From: Gordionus sp. m RMFG-2023
Taxonomy: Eukaryota; Nematomorpha; Gordioida; Chordodea; Parachordodidae
Length of the DNA: 64,000 nucleotides
Direction: 5' to 3'
NCBI RefSeq assembly: GCF_954871325.1
Contig: NC_088775.1
Coordinates: forward strand, 44,245,561 to 44,309,560
The notes below the pieces were generated by a model. The model was not told the origin of the DNA. It searched no databases and saw nothing but the letters and a program-made list of their open reading frames with translations. Position numbers and translations under genes: made by a program. Below, in pieces: positions 28,801 through 43,800 of the stretch. How positions within the stretch are numbered: the stretch's first letter is position 1; each line of letters starts with the position of its first letter.

Positions 28801-31800
28801 ATGTGTTAATTATTTTATCGAAGTTATTATAAAAATTTATAGTATTATCATATTTTTATCGAAATAAATGGATACAAAATTACAAAATAGATTATATTTA
28901 AGAAATTCTAAAATATTTTCAAATATTAAAAAGATTTTTTACAAAAAATTATTTAGAATTTTTAGATGAAATTTAATTAAAATCTTACGAGTTTTCTCAA
29001 AGAAGATCAAGATTAATTTTTCATCACAAATTATATATTTACAACATAATTTTTTTTAATTATTTAAAAACGATTAATCTTGTTAATTAATTGCTTCTCC
29101 ATAAATTTCAATATGTATTAAATTAAAATAAAATCTTATTATGTTTACCCCCTTTTATTGTAAGTTGATTATTAACACTCGTTTCATTGTAATTGGAAAT
29201 CGCGCTACTTTAACAACTTTGCTTACTACCCGTCCCTTCCTTTCTTCTTCCCTTTTTAAATATTTTAATTTCTTATCAAAATTACCATTTTATAATCTAA
29301 TTTTGGATGAACGTTTACAAAAGAAAAATAATTTTTAATGGCAAAAATTGACTAATAAATACTATGTATGTATAATCCTTGTATAATATAATCCAATTAA
29401 ACATAATAAGGGACTGATTTTTATTTTTGCTAATATATCCAATTTATTATATATAAAAGTAATATGAAAAAAATTATCCTTTTAAATTATTGCCAAATTA
29501 TTTGAGATCATTAGAAATTTTATGGTGAATTCATAATACTTGGTTTATACTTTGTACAGATTGTCGAAAACGATTCAGTTTAAAAAATTGAATATTCTAC
29601 CATTACCCAAAATTTAGATTATTTGTAGGTTGTTAGATAGAAAATCATGGAATATTACCCAATTCTTTTATTTTAAGCGAAATTTATCAATTTTATCCCC
29701 TTTCAAATTATCTAATTGCTTGCCCCCCCCCCTTATTAATATAAAATGCTAACCTAAAAAAAATACTAATTTTTTTGTTTTGGTGGAAATTTAGAATAAA
29801 TCAGAAAAAAACAAGTGCTTATAAATAATAATAAACATCATCAGTTCAAAGTATAAAAATAATGCTTTGACCTTATAATTTATTTCATGCATTTATAATA
29901 TCTGCAGATATATCAAATTCTTTCTATTATAATATATTATACCCAATGAAATATAATACTTATCACTGACTATTCATTCACTCAAATGCATTTTGAGGCA
30001 CCTTTGATTATAAATTAGCTGGGATACGCCATTATGGTTTCCTATTTAAATAAATATCGATAGTAAAATTTGACAAAAGATAACTAGTACTCTCAATTTT
30101 TTTTTGAGAAACGGGATTAGATGGGTTCCCACTATGTTGGACTATAGCTGAATGTTCTATCTTTTTCGAAAATTTCTCCTAATCATAAATTATAAAGTTC
30201 AACACACACAAACTTTGACATCTTTATTTAAATGCAATTATGAATTATCAAATTGCATAAATATAATTTATTTAAATGTAATTATATCATGGAATTATCA
30301 AAATACAAAAATATAACTAACAAATATATATTGGATCTGTCTTCCTTTTTTAATATAACAGCTGTAATCTAATCTTCCATTGATCGAAAGCCAACTAGAT
30401 TTTTCTTCAGAAATTAGGAGCCACATTTTACGAATCTTTCATTCAAGTTCTAAATCCCAAAGGTCGTTGCCCTATTTTTATAAAACAAGTCTTTAATTTT
30501 TACTACGCATGATAATCCAGGGGTCATTGAGCAAATTTATAAATTTTTCTTTGGGTGAGCGCTATGAGAAGGAAGGTTGTCATGCATAAAGATCATTTTT
30601 AATCGGTAATAAAGCTTTAAAAGTGGTAAAAGTTCTTTCAGTTGATATTAACATAGAATTTTATTCTTTGTGAATTAAAAAAAATATTATTTTATCGGTA
30701 TAAGATCTTCTTTTGATAACATAAATTAAAAAATTATCGTCTGATTTTATTGAGTGTCAATAAAAGGCGGAATCTTTTTGATTAACTAAATATTTCGTTT
30801 TATAATTTAGAAAGAATTTTGAAAGGCGAGTGTCAGGCCTATTCCAATTCCTTCTAGCTCGTTTTTTAAAAAAGGAGGATGTTTAGTTATTTTTTCTCAA
30901 ATTTTACTATTTTTGATCCCAATTTTCTAAAAAGCAACTATATCGAATTCTAAAATATCTGAGGTTAGATTCAATATATATTCTTTAATAAAAATGGGGA
31001 TTTTTTTATATTAAAAACGATTGACTCGTTTTAGGGTTAAAGATTTCAAAAAAGACATTTTCTGAGCCACCGGTATAGTAGAACCATGTTTACCCTTGTC
31101 AATGTCCGGTCCAATTGACTCGTTTTAGGGTTAAAGATTTCAAAAAAGACATTTTCTGAGTCACCGGTATAGTAGAACCATGTTTACCCTTGTCAATGTC
31201 CGGTCCACTTAAAAGCTTCTTTTCGACCGGATTTTTTAAAATATTTTTATTTTCATACCCGAACTTGACTAAACCTATTTTCTAGTCGGACATGACTTAA
31301 TTTGTTGAATTTTAACTTTTCATTAAAATTTAAAAAAACTAAATTCAATTTTACTCGTGCTCTATTACACTTTAAGTGCGTGAATTTTCTGCTTTACATC
31401 AATAAATTTAATATAGTAAAAACACTCCTATCGGTTACTGCAAAAGATATTTTCGTGAATAAATTTGAGAATGTTTTACCGCGAATGCATTTATGAGATA
31501 TGACTGATAAAAAATTATCGCGAATGTATTACCTCAACTACATAAACCCGAAAATCATAACCACGAATACATTTCAAGTTGAAGCCTGATGTGGGCTAGG
31601 GTTAACTAAATATTAATTAATGCCTGCATGTTTTTCTTAATTTTACCTAAACTAGTTAAGGGCTGAGGCCTGGGTTGCCCATTAGGGTTAGTATAAATAT
31701 TCGATGTTTGGTTAGATACTTATACCAGGGTTGTGCATTTGACCGGTCAAATAAGTTTCGATCAATTGACCGATATTTGACAGGCCAAATATGGCCAAAT

Positions 31801-34800
31801 TTAGTCAAATTTAATATATGTTTTTTAAAGTCAATATTAACTTTATTTTGAATATAATAGTAAAATGAATCTATAAAATTAATTTTTTAAATTTGTTGTC
31901 ATTCAATAACTAATGTTTAGCTCTCTGTAGCAGAGTCGAGTCTTGTTCTGATTCATATTCAATATTATCATTTTCTTTAGTATTTTTTTTTCAATTTTCC
32001 TGATGTCGAGATCTTCAATCGATTTCTATTTTCATAAGAATGTTAACCCAAATCGACCTATTTCTTTCTAAAGAAGTCTCGTAATGAGAATGGTAGCAAA
32101 ATTTAATCCATTAACTTGAGGTCGGAATTGATTGTTTCTTATGAAAATTACTGCTTTCCACATAATTTGCTATTAAACATGCCTTTTTTGCTTCTGAAAT
32201 TAATTATATCACTTAATATTTTGGCTATCACCACCTTGTAAAATGGCTAATTCTTCAATTATATCACATACTTCATTGAATTAACTACTAGTGAGAAGCT
32301 CCTTTTGATATTGGGGACCCAAAAAAATAGGCAACATTGTGATCACATGTATTTATACCGTTTTCCCCTTTTTTTAAACATTTTTTAGAGTAATTGACCG
32401 TATCTCACCAGGTCAAATACTCCTCTGACTGAATTTGACAGGTCAATTGACCGACTTGCCAACCCTGACTTATACCAATCAATTTATGAAAATTAATTTT
32501 ATGCTCATATTCGAGATCTACAAATCCCTGCTCGTATAAGCTTGGTCGACCCTATTTTAAAAATAATTCGAAAGGGCTAGGACAGGTGTAATTTTTAAAG
32601 AAAATTTGGGCCGGGCCGGGTCTGGCTTAAATTTTTAAATATGATATCACTCAATTTTATGGAATAAATTTATATTAAATTATTGCAAGAAACAAGTTGC
32701 CAATTTTTTTTTATTTATAGAATTTTTTTTACAATTAAAAAAATATAATTTCGGGCCTGTCACGACAAATTAGGCCCGATACAGATCACTATTTCATATA
32801 CTGCTTTTATAAAATCAAGTAGTATTGATAGAGTTAATGTAATTTGTAGTAAAGATCATTTTACTCATTCGACTAATCTACTTACAAGATCTCTTAAAAC
32901 TCACCATTAGTGATCTGCATCGGGCTTAATTTTTCAAGCCCGGCCCGAAATTTTTTTAAAAAGTTTGGCCCAGCCCGGCCCAAACCCGAAATTTTTTTTA
33001 AAAGGTTTTGCAGGCCCATTTTTAAATACATTAATTAATTTTTATAATTACTCAAAATAAACGATATATGTAATATGGCATCTAGTTTCTATAAATAAAA
33101 TCAAATATTTTTATTTTACATAAAAAATTCAACATAAAATTGATAAATTTAGAAATATTAAAAAAAATTTCCAAGACCCGACCCGGCCCGAATTTTTAAA
33201 AAAATTATTAGACCTGACACAGCTCGAACTCGATTGGACCGGGCCTACTTTTGCAGATCTCTACCCACCATCCCATCAAGTAAGTGCTTATCAACAAACT
33301 TGACCAGCCTTTTAAACAAAATTCTTAAAGGTGAGACCCCACCCGATGTCAAACCTGTTTTATTTGGAGCACGACTAATAGCTCTAAATAAAGAAATGGT
33401 GGTATACTTCCAATTGCTGTTGGTTCATCATCCGTAGAGTAGCAGCAAAACTAATAAGTAACCGAATCATAGTCAATCTCAGTGCATTATTACAACCCCA
33501 CCAACTAGGCTATGGGATAAAAATGGTTGTGCCGCCGCCTCCTACTCCATTCACATACTTGAAAATACAGATAACAACCTCTATATTTTGAAACTTGATT
33601 TTAATAATATCCTTAGAAATCTACCAATAGTCAGCTGTCAAATTTGACGATATTATTATCCAATCACAACAGACAAGATGATTTTTCTTAGGGATACAAA
33701 AGTAGTGGCTGAAATAAATACTCAATGTAAACTTGGTCTAAGCATCTGGTACCTAGATGATGGCACGTTGCTGGTTAACTATCCGAAATAGTGAAGGTTC
33801 CCATTACAATAAAAAAATTAGAACCAATAGCAGCACTATCAGTTAATACCAGCAAATGTGAACTTTGCTCTCCATCCATATCATCTCCCCAAGGAGAATT
33901 TTCTTTCGTACATACTAACAGATCCACACACACTTAGGAGTAGAGATCTGCAAAGGTAAGCCCGGCCTGTACCCGGCCCGAACGGGTTTTGGGGCCGGGC
34001 TCGGGCCTAATATTTAAAATTTGGGCCGGGTCGGTCGGACCTTGGAATTTTTTTTAATTATATCTAAATTTATCAATTTTATATTAAATTGATTATGAAA
34101 AATAAAAATATTTGATTTTATCTATTGAAATTAAACGACATATAACATATGTCTTTTATTTTAAGTTTATAAAAATTAATTTCTATATTTAAATAAATCT
34201 GTATAGTTAAATTTTATTTTACTTTCATTATTATTGTAAAGTCTTATTTTTATTATATATCTATTAATATTTTTTTTCACCTTTTTAAAAAAATATATAT
34301 TTAAAACTAAATTATTTTTAAAAAAGACGGTAGAGGGGGATTAAAAAATTGTTTTGTCGGACATAAAGATGGAGATAAAATTAGATCTACATATCTCAAG
34401 AGATATTCTTTGTCTGAGATATAAATTTTCTTTAGGATCTCCAGTGATTGTTGCCAACTCGGGTACGGGCCGGGCTTACAAAACATTATAAAAAAAATTT
34501 GGGGTAGGCTCGATGCAGATCACTACTTAGGAGCCCTTATTGGTGGAACTGAAGTAGTTATCTCCATTTTAAACAATTTTATATCAACAACGCAAGAACT
34601 AAGATCATTATTCTTATTTCTGTTACCTCATCATTCATTAAAAAATTCTTTATATTCCTAAAATCTTTCGTTTACTCAGATCTACAGAAGTCTTCACACA
34701 TCTTGATCAATTATTCTCTCTTAAAAACACAATCAAGGACTGTTTAGCAGAAGTTTTAAACATCAAATTATCCTCCCCTTATATGGGTGCAAGATTCCCT

Positions 34801-37800
34801 TCCTTCTAAAACCGGGTATTGGAATCCGATCCCAATTTCTTTATCACTTGCAGCTTTCATTTCTTCTCACTCTTGCCTCTCATCCAATGAGTTAATAAAC
34901 AAATTAACATTCTTTATAGACCAAGATCTCCAAACAGCTTACCCATATGAGACAATAATATATTGTCCAACACACTTCGCTCAATAAGCGTCCTCGAAAA
35001 AGACTGTGACTCTCCTCTGATTGCATGTTCCGTTGATTTTATCCTTTCTAACCCGCAATCAGAACTTCCCAATTTGCATTTATCAAAACACAATGGATGC
35101 GAATGGCTTGTGGCAACCCCCAGTCAAAATTTAGATAAATACCTCTCTCCTCAGTTTGACAGTAAAGTTCATCACTCCTTACACTGTAATTTTCTAAAGA
35201 CAGGCACTCCCGTCACTCGCCAATTAACAACTTAATAGGCGCTTCTATTAGCCAACATCCTTCCATCTTAGAACCAATTGAATTAAGTACCTCTGACCCA
35301 GACGGTAAGGACAATCCTTGGTATGGGATTGTATCTGTATAGATGCGCTTGTAAAATCAAACACAATACTCATCCATTGCGGGCTCCGAATCATTCAAAC
35401 GTAACAAATATTCGCAATTAGAAAATATACTTGTCTACCTTTTGTTATTACCCTATTAGGGAACTTCGGCGAGGATGCAATTCTCTTTTTAAAAACTAAC
35501 CTTAGGTAAAAAGTTGGAAACAATCACTGGAGATCCTAAAGAAAATTTATATCTCAGACAAATCTAATTTTATCTCCATCTTCGACTATATGTCCGACAA
35601 AACAATTTTTTAATCCCCCTCAACTGTTTTTTTTAAAATAATTTAGTTATATAATTTTAAATATATTTTTTTTTAAAAAGGTGAAAAAAATTATTAATAG
35701 ATATATATTAAAAATAATACTTTACAATAATAATGAAAGTAAAATAAAATTTAACTATACATAAATTCTAAATTAATAAAAAAAAATACAAAAAAAAAAA
35801 TTTTCTAATATGTAAAAAAATTAATTGAATTAGTTTAAGGGCAAAGGTGTGTTTAATTTTAAAATACTATTTAATAAAATCGAACAGATAAAATTATAAA
35901 CTTTGAAATATTATAATTTAATGTTGGAGTTTATATAAATAAAGTTGAAGTTTCCCAACGATCATGTAAATATGAATTTGATTATCATGAAGGATAAAAG
36001 GCATGAGAAGTTTTAAGAAAATTTCATATTATTATGCCCATTAAAAATTGATATGCTTATTATTATTATATAGTTGTTCTCTTCCTTTTAGCAGATTCAT
36101 TGATCAGGAATATAAAGCTAAGATAGGTTCTGACATTATTCAGTAGCATCTTCTTTTGCCCTATGTGGGGTACCTCGTTTGAATAATCTGTCTTAGCTAT
36201 GATCCGCTACCCTGACTCTTTAAAAAAGGCTTCCAATATATATAAATGGAAACCATAAGTATTAATTTTATTATATTATTGGGTTATTAATATCAAATAA
36301 TAAATATTTTGTTTGGAATAACCGAAACTAGGCACTGGCTAAGGTCGGGCATTAATTGTATAATCAATCATTAACATAAATGACTCATGTAACTAAAAAT
36401 TTGCTATTTTTTTAAATATCATTTTTAGCTAATAAAAATTTCCCCTCTCCAACCCCTCCTTTCTTCTTTCCTAAAAATAATACAATATAATCATTTAAGA
36501 AGGGTCAAAATCGAAAAAATATTTTTATCAAATCCCGAGATTTGTTCTTCCTTTTTTTACAAGTTTTTATGACATGAACTAATATGAATAAAATTTTAAA
36601 GGGCCATTAGAAGGTAGATGGATGGTAGAATTTTAACATTCCTTTGAATAATGATAAAAACGAGAAAACAAATAATATATAATTCTCATTATCCAATAAA
36701 TTACCACAAAATAATATAAAAAATTTAATCAATCAAAAAAAAAATATGAAACAAAAAATAAAAAATAACTTTTTATCATTTGATAGATTTTTTGGATGGA
36801 AACTAAAAATTAAAGCCATTTTTATCGATTTTTTTATAATATTCATTTTTAAGGCTTTCCCCCTCTTTTTTATATAGAAAGTTTCACTTCATTGCCGGTG
36901 TACTTTTTTTTTTATATTTGTAAATTAGGTCAAAAAAATACAATTGTCCTTTATATGAGTGAAAGAAAGAATGAAGGCCCAGGATATTATATTAAAAAAA
37001 ATTGTCTTGATGTTATTTAAAATATGCAATATCTTTCAATGCTACTATTTCATTTTTCGTCAAAATTATGAGATGAATTTACTATTCATTTATCATCTCT
37101 TATACTATGATACAAACTAGTGATCCGCATCGAGCCTAATTCAAGCCCGACCCGGCCCTAATTTTTTTTTAAATTTGTCCTGCCCGATCTCGAACGAATT
37201 TTTTTATATTTATCCCGAAAAGCCCGGCCAGAAATTAAAATAAACATTATTTGTCCACAAGGCCCGAATTTATTTAGATATAGAATAAACTACTTCCAAA
37301 TTCCAAAAATTATATACCAAAGAAGTTTAAAAAAATTATTTAAAAAAATAAACTTAAATTTTTTATTTTGAAGAAATTTATCAAATTGAAACAAGAATTC
37401 GTTGAAGAACAAATCCTGTATAATCATCCAATATATAGGTAATTTTTTTTTCCAATCAATTGATAACTTTTATAATGTAAATATTTCCCTCATTGAAGTC
37501 GAATCAAAAAGCCAATTATATATAGTATCCCTAACAACCACCATTTCTTTTAATTAAAAACGAATGCACATTACGTTATACATCCCTAGTTTATAATAAT
37601 AGGAACAGCCCTGCATCTATCTGAAAAAAAAATAAATGAAATATAAATCCTTCTTGGGTGCATACCGTAAATTAGTAAATATATCATATGCGACATAAAT
37701 AATTATCTTTTTAAGGGTATTTTATGTTTCTCACGATTCCCAAGATCTCAAGATTTTTAGTTATATAGCGAGAGATTGCGGTACGAACCATTTTAAATGT

Positions 37801-40800
37801 AACGTCTTTAAAGCTGATAAAAAGGTTTAATTTTCATTTGACATTTCTTTAAAATTACTTGGTATTATGGATTTAATCTTTAATACTTTTTTTAAATGTA
37901 AAATTTTTATTTGTGATCAAAAGACCGGACAGTATTAAATTGTTTTTTAAATAAATAAAAATAGAATCAAGCAATGTTAATAGTTAGAACGATAGGGCAA
38001 GCCTTCGAAGTTTGTCACAAATTCGCATGCGAAAAAGATTACAAATCCTCAAAAGACATAACTCCTATTACGATCGACAAAAAATCAGACAAATGTCGCG
38101 ACAAACCTCTAATGGTACCTGAAGAGGGCGACTTTAAGGTGGATAATGCGTGTAAATTAGGTGCCTCTATGAATAGCATAACATTTGAAAAAGTGCATAT
38201 GAGAGGTTTATAACATTTTAAAATTTTTTAGAATAGTTTTTATTAAGAAAATTTTGCAGTTTTAGACATCCATAATATATATTCAAGGAGAAAAAATATG
38301 CGAGATAAACCTTAAACCAATATAATTTCTTAAATTCATATTTAGGCCTCATTTATAGTAAACGCAAAAATAACGAGACACCATAACTCGATACTTAAAT
38401 TACAAAATTAATAATACAACTATTCTAATGTTTATCGATGATAATTCACTTAAACATCATTGCGTTTATTATAAATGAGGATAAATAAAAGTATATTGAG
38501 AGTATGGAGGAGACTAATTTTGACTAGGTTTAGATATCAGGAGGACAATAATAATGATATCAAATAAAGATTATTTAATATAGTGATTTATCTTACATAA
38601 CATTGATATATTATATATAGGAAAAAAAATAATCTCATATATTTTCAATCAGCTTATTATTATAATCTACACTTCCATGTTATGAAAACCAAATCGATAA
38701 ATCCCATTTATTTTGTTTTTACCTACTTATTAGACAGCGGTTTATCGGGCTATTCAATGATCAGTGATTCTTTTGTCCATATATCTTCAATTGAAAAGGA
38801 CCAAGTAAATGTAATAACTTTAATTAGTGTCATAAAATAAACGACATGGAAGAATATTTCGGATCAAAACTTGGGGATGCGAGATATTTTTCAACCCACT
38901 TTCTTAACGACCTGAGTTACAATTTTGAACAGGATTTTTGCATAAACTAGCTTAAAATATTCTACTTCCTTTTTCGCAATTAAAAATTTAGGGTTTAATG
39001 GATTATCTTAATTCATTATTAAATTTTTTGAGCAAAATGTGTTCAAATTATGTGATATTAAATATTTATTTTACCAAAAAATTTAAATCCTTATTTCAAC
39101 GAAATCGGTAAAAAAAAAAATAAGTGCTTAAGAATAATAAATAATTTTGTGATTATTCTTGAAAATAATTTTTATATTATTATAAAACAAAATAATTTTA
39201 AAAAAAATTGAGGTCCGATTAGGTCAGAAGAAAATTTAAACATCAAGATTCGATTCTATTGAGTCCGACCGACCCGAGTTTAATTGAATGGGACCTTGCT
39301 GGGTTCTATTTTTAGGAGAACTATTTTTTTAATCACCTTAGAATATTTATGAATAATTTGCTTAAGATTTTTTTTTCATAATCATATTTAAAAGTATTTT
39401 CTTTCTTTCTCGTTAATTTATAAATCACGTCTTACTCACAGTCACAATTGATATTTAATCACCATTTTATGTTTAAATTTTATTAATTTTTTTTTTAATT
39501 ACACTCATTTATTTATTTCAAAAAAAAAGGATACCTGCATAAATGACAAAGAAGACTCTGGATCTTACAGCAAAACATTATCCTCCCCAGAGGACGATGA
39601 TTTGTTTGAGGACATGGATGATAATCAGATTTCCCATCTATTTTTGCTGAGTCAGCATTTGAAGCGCTATAAACATAAATTGCAAATGGCTCACGCCCAA
39701 ATCAAATTTCTGAGAGAAAAACTAAATCTCGAAACTAATGCCAGAAGAGAAACTCAAGTTTTTTTTTAATTTATTTTTTATTTTTTAGAAAACCAATTAC
39801 CTTAACTCCTGTAATTTAAAGATGATTAGAGAAAAATATATCGTGATATTAGGATTTAGGACTTTGAGGATTCTTGATAAAACCTGATCACAAATAATTT
39901 AAAGAGTTGGATTATTATAGTATTCTGCATATCCAAATTTAGAAATTTTCAGAAATGGATTTTATTTGTTTTAAAATATAACAAGTTATAAATTTAAAAA
40001 AAATTAATTTCATTTTTTGAATTTATTTTAATTATAAAAAATTGTATAAGGAGATAAAATAAAGGGGCACATTAGTATCATTATTAACTGGATTCTTATT
40101 TTAATTTAATCTTAGTCGTCTTATCCAGAACAGAACTTTACCATACATGTTAATGAGATACCTAAATTACCTTCCCATGTGCCGCTATTTTTAAAGTGAA
40201 AATATGATATATGTGGCAATTTATATTGCCTTGCCAGCAAAAACCTATTTAAAATCAATTTTTGAGGTTCTTTTCAAATTGAAAGAAAGATGGTCTGGTC
40301 GAGATTTATAAGCTACATGCACAATGTTATCCTATTTATCTAAATTAACTAAAATATGAAAATAAATAATGAAATCTAATCACTAAATATTAATTTATAT
40401 TCTCCTCATAATTTACAGGTCAGAGTAAATCAATTATTTAAACAGAACGAGGAATTGCTCCAACAAATCCAACAGTTTTTTAAAATCATGAAGGAAAACA
40501 ATCTTATAAAAGGATCGATAGTTTTTACAGATAAAAAAGTTACTCATTTATGTAAAATTTATACTTAGTTGATTTAAAAACATAATTATGCGAACATATT
40601 TATATAACTTCTATTTTATGTGGGCTCATTTTCCTCTTTCTTTATTTTTTACTTTTCTTCTTTCCTTACTTATATAAAAATTATTTTATTATAGATAGGC
40701 TTGAAAATAGGGAATTCCATTTAAGGTTTTGTTATTATTTTTAATGTACTAATCAATAAAGGGACCTGGATGTCATTTTTAGTTTCTTTTAATTATAGAT

Positions 40801-43800
40801 TTTAATCTAATATAGTGATATAGTTAAAATACGTTTAAAGGTGTAGGAGAGACAGGGGCTAGTAGAACCGATTTTTGCAAAATCGCGATGGCTCTTTTTG
40901 GAATTATAAAAAATAATATATGAATAGATACCTATAACTATACTCTGGTGCCTTATAAAAAATTTTAAGTATATTTTTGAAATTTTATTTTTTGTAAAAG
41001 TGGAAATTTTGTCCAACAAGCCCCAATAGCGGGGTTAGGCAAACCGCTGGCCTTCCTAAAACATTGGTTTTCTTAGCCTATCAAAAGCATTTTTATTTAT
41101 TAATAATGATACGTATAGAATAATTTTATTGTTCAAAATATACTAATAAATTGAAGCTAATTATATATAAAAATTGAAACTTAATTTTGGTTAATATAAT
41201 AAACATTTTGAAAATATAAAAAATTTATCGAAGTTTAAACATGTACATGTGCCCATCATTGGAACATTCTTCATTGGTATACTCTTTGCCGTTATGGTGT
41301 TCTATATTACGATAAAGACAAATATCTTTGTTAATATTTTTTTTACTTTTTTTTTTTGCAAATATTTCACTTTCTATCTCTTATAATATCTCATAAAGTT
41401 TGATCTAATGCCAAATAAAATATTAGATTATATTAATTTAAACTTAAATACTAATTTTATAATTTTATACTTCATCATAATTTTGATCTATCAAATGTTA
41501 AAATACAAGAACTTAAAATTTATAAATAACATTTATAAATAATATTCTAATCTCTTTACCATACCATTTAGATTTTTATTTACATAATCTCTATATTAAA
41601 TATGGCTAAAATTTGATTATATTGTTTAAAAATTACATAAAATTATTGTGATTATATTTTAAAAATAAGTCAGATAATGTAGATAAATTTATATGTTAGT
41701 TAGCAAGTGATCCTTGTTGATTTACAATCTTCATATTAGATATCTGCAAAAGTAGGTTAGGGTGGGTTGGGCCTAATATTTTTTTAAAAAAATTCGAACT
41801 TGGTCGGACCTTGGAAATTTTTTAAAATATATTAAATTTATCAATTTTAAGTTTAATTTTTTATGTAAAATAAAAATATTTTATTTTATTTATGGAAACG
41901 AGACGCCATATAACATAAAATTTATTTTGAGTAGTTATATCTATATATAAATAAATTCAGGCTGGGCCTGTAAATTGTTATTTAAAAAAAATTCTGGTTC
42001 GGGCTGGGCCGGTAAAACTTTTTTAAAAATTCGGGCCGGGGCGGGGTAAAAAATTAGGCCTGATGCAGATCACTACTTTATATACCTTAATAGCCCAGAC
42101 ATGTAACCAATGAGGGAGGGAGGGAGGGAAATCCCCCCACTATCGCAAATTTCCGTTTTCGTAAATATTATTTTAAGCTAATAATAATTGACCCCTTCAC
42201 CCCCCCCCCCACTCTCTCTAATATAAAACAAAAGCCTACAATAAGTGGACTTAAATATCTCCAACAAAATTTATGGGGAAAATATTTAGTGCTCCCCCCT
42301 CCCATAGCAAAATAGTGGATACGCAGTATAATAACATAAAATTATATTATAATATCAATTCATTAAATTTTGGTATACTTTCGTAATTTTATTTAAAATT
42401 TAATTTAAATATTAATGATTATATATTTTGATAAAAATGAAAATTCTGTCATATAAAATCTTTTAAATTTTTCACCAAATTTTATTTATCAAAAGATTTT
42501 TTATAGATGACACTAATAAAAGAGATATGATAAAATTTTAAACTTCTGATGTATTTTATTTTAAAATGAGATTAAGTTAGCTGTCAACCCCGCGGTTTGC
42601 CTAACCGCGGTCTCCCCTACTTATCCCTGTTTTTTAAATCTACAATTTTACTATTCAGAATAGCTTTTTTAATTACAAAAGAAAAATAACTAGCCAGGAC
42701 AGAGTCAACATTATAGAGCTCCTGTTTTACGAATTAAGCATTTTATTTATTCGAATAATATTTAAATATAAAACCAGGTTATTATTTATTATTCGTTTTA
42801 TATGAATATTAATTTCAACAAATATATTCGAATATTTTTTAAAAAATTAAGTCCTATCATTACCATATAATATTCAGAATGTTGCGTGATATTTTTAAAA
42901 GGTTTATTTAATGTTTGAATTTAAATTTTTTTAAAATCTCTAACTAAATTTTGGAACCAGAGCTTGGAACCAGGTCAAATCTAAGAAAGTAAAGAAGAAT
43001 AATTTATTTAAAGAAACTTAAAAACCGGAGGCAGAAATTAGAACCTTTTTTATATTAAACTTCACTCTAGTTGAAATATAATAATATTATATTTGTAATA
43101 TAAAAAAGTCTAAACTAATATTTAATCTGTCACAAAAACCCCTTGAGAAACATTAATAATTAAAATATCATACTTAAAATATAAGCTCTGTGATGTAGAT
43201 TAGAGACCTGCATATCATTTTTTCAGCATGAGTCTACCCGCGACTAGGTGATAAAAAAATTTTAGACCTCTGAATTTTAAAAAAAGCTTATAGAGAAATC
43301 TAATTCAAAATATCTATTTTATTCTTTTAATGTTATACAATTAATTAAAATATTCCCCAATAAATTTAATATTTTAATAATGTCTAGCTATTTCATTCTA
43401 TTTATTACTAACTTTTTTCAATTTCTTATGCCATTTGAATTTGTTTTATTGTGATAATTAATGAGGCAAAGAAAAAAAGAATAAGAAGAAAATAAAATAT
43501 TAATATTTTTTGGGTTATGGCCGGGTCTGTATTGATAAAGTCACTCCAGGCAAAACTGACGGGTCAATTCTGCAGAACTCAAATATAAATAATATAGTTC
43601 ACATCTTAAAAAATTAAATGCTAAACAATAAAATTTTATTTATTTATTTTTACTATTTGAATAATATTCGTGAATATTAAAATGAAATTATTTGAATCAA
43701 AGACCTTCATGGGCAGGCCGACCGGCAGACTAGAGTATGCGCTTAATATTACATTTTCTAGTATGCCTGAGACGGGCCGGGGTATTTGAAACAAATTTTA

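Larger units (their letters stand above)
26341..29221 (-). mobile_element. hAT element with a nested Tc1/mariner element
   Basis: Left end CAGAGTTGTTAAACCCTACT and right end, inverted, CAAAGTTGTTAAAGTAGCGCG. Flanking octamers CTTCCATC (26333-26340) and CTTACTAC (29222-29229) match at 6 of 8. Subterminal GCTAC and GCGCGC repeats lie on the left. A minus-strand hAT transposase remnant fills 26630-27360. The Tc1/mariner element 27542-29189 inserted 32 bp from the right end. Confidence 0.8.
33264..35640 (+). mobile_element. R2-superfamily LINE, second copy, split by a MITE
   Basis: Plus-strand blocks: [20 protein letters not shown] with [10 protein letters not shown] (33312-33393), [20 protein letters not shown] with HQLGYGIK (33430-33520), LDFNNILRN (motif A, about 33596), [11 protein letters not shown] (motif C, about 33742-33774, both Asp kept), NTSKCELC (33848). 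After the [52 protein letters not shown] (endonuclease knuckle, 35170-35192), [13 protein letters not shown] and the C-terminal [18 protein letters not shown] (35506-35560). More eroded than the 9-kb copy; many stops and deletions. Confidence 0.8.

Noticed and set aside
37974-38213. A stand-alone 79-residue protein starting at ATG 37974
   Set aside because: The peptide is the C-terminal helix of a PTB domain and the preceding exons join in phase, so the ATG is an internal Met.
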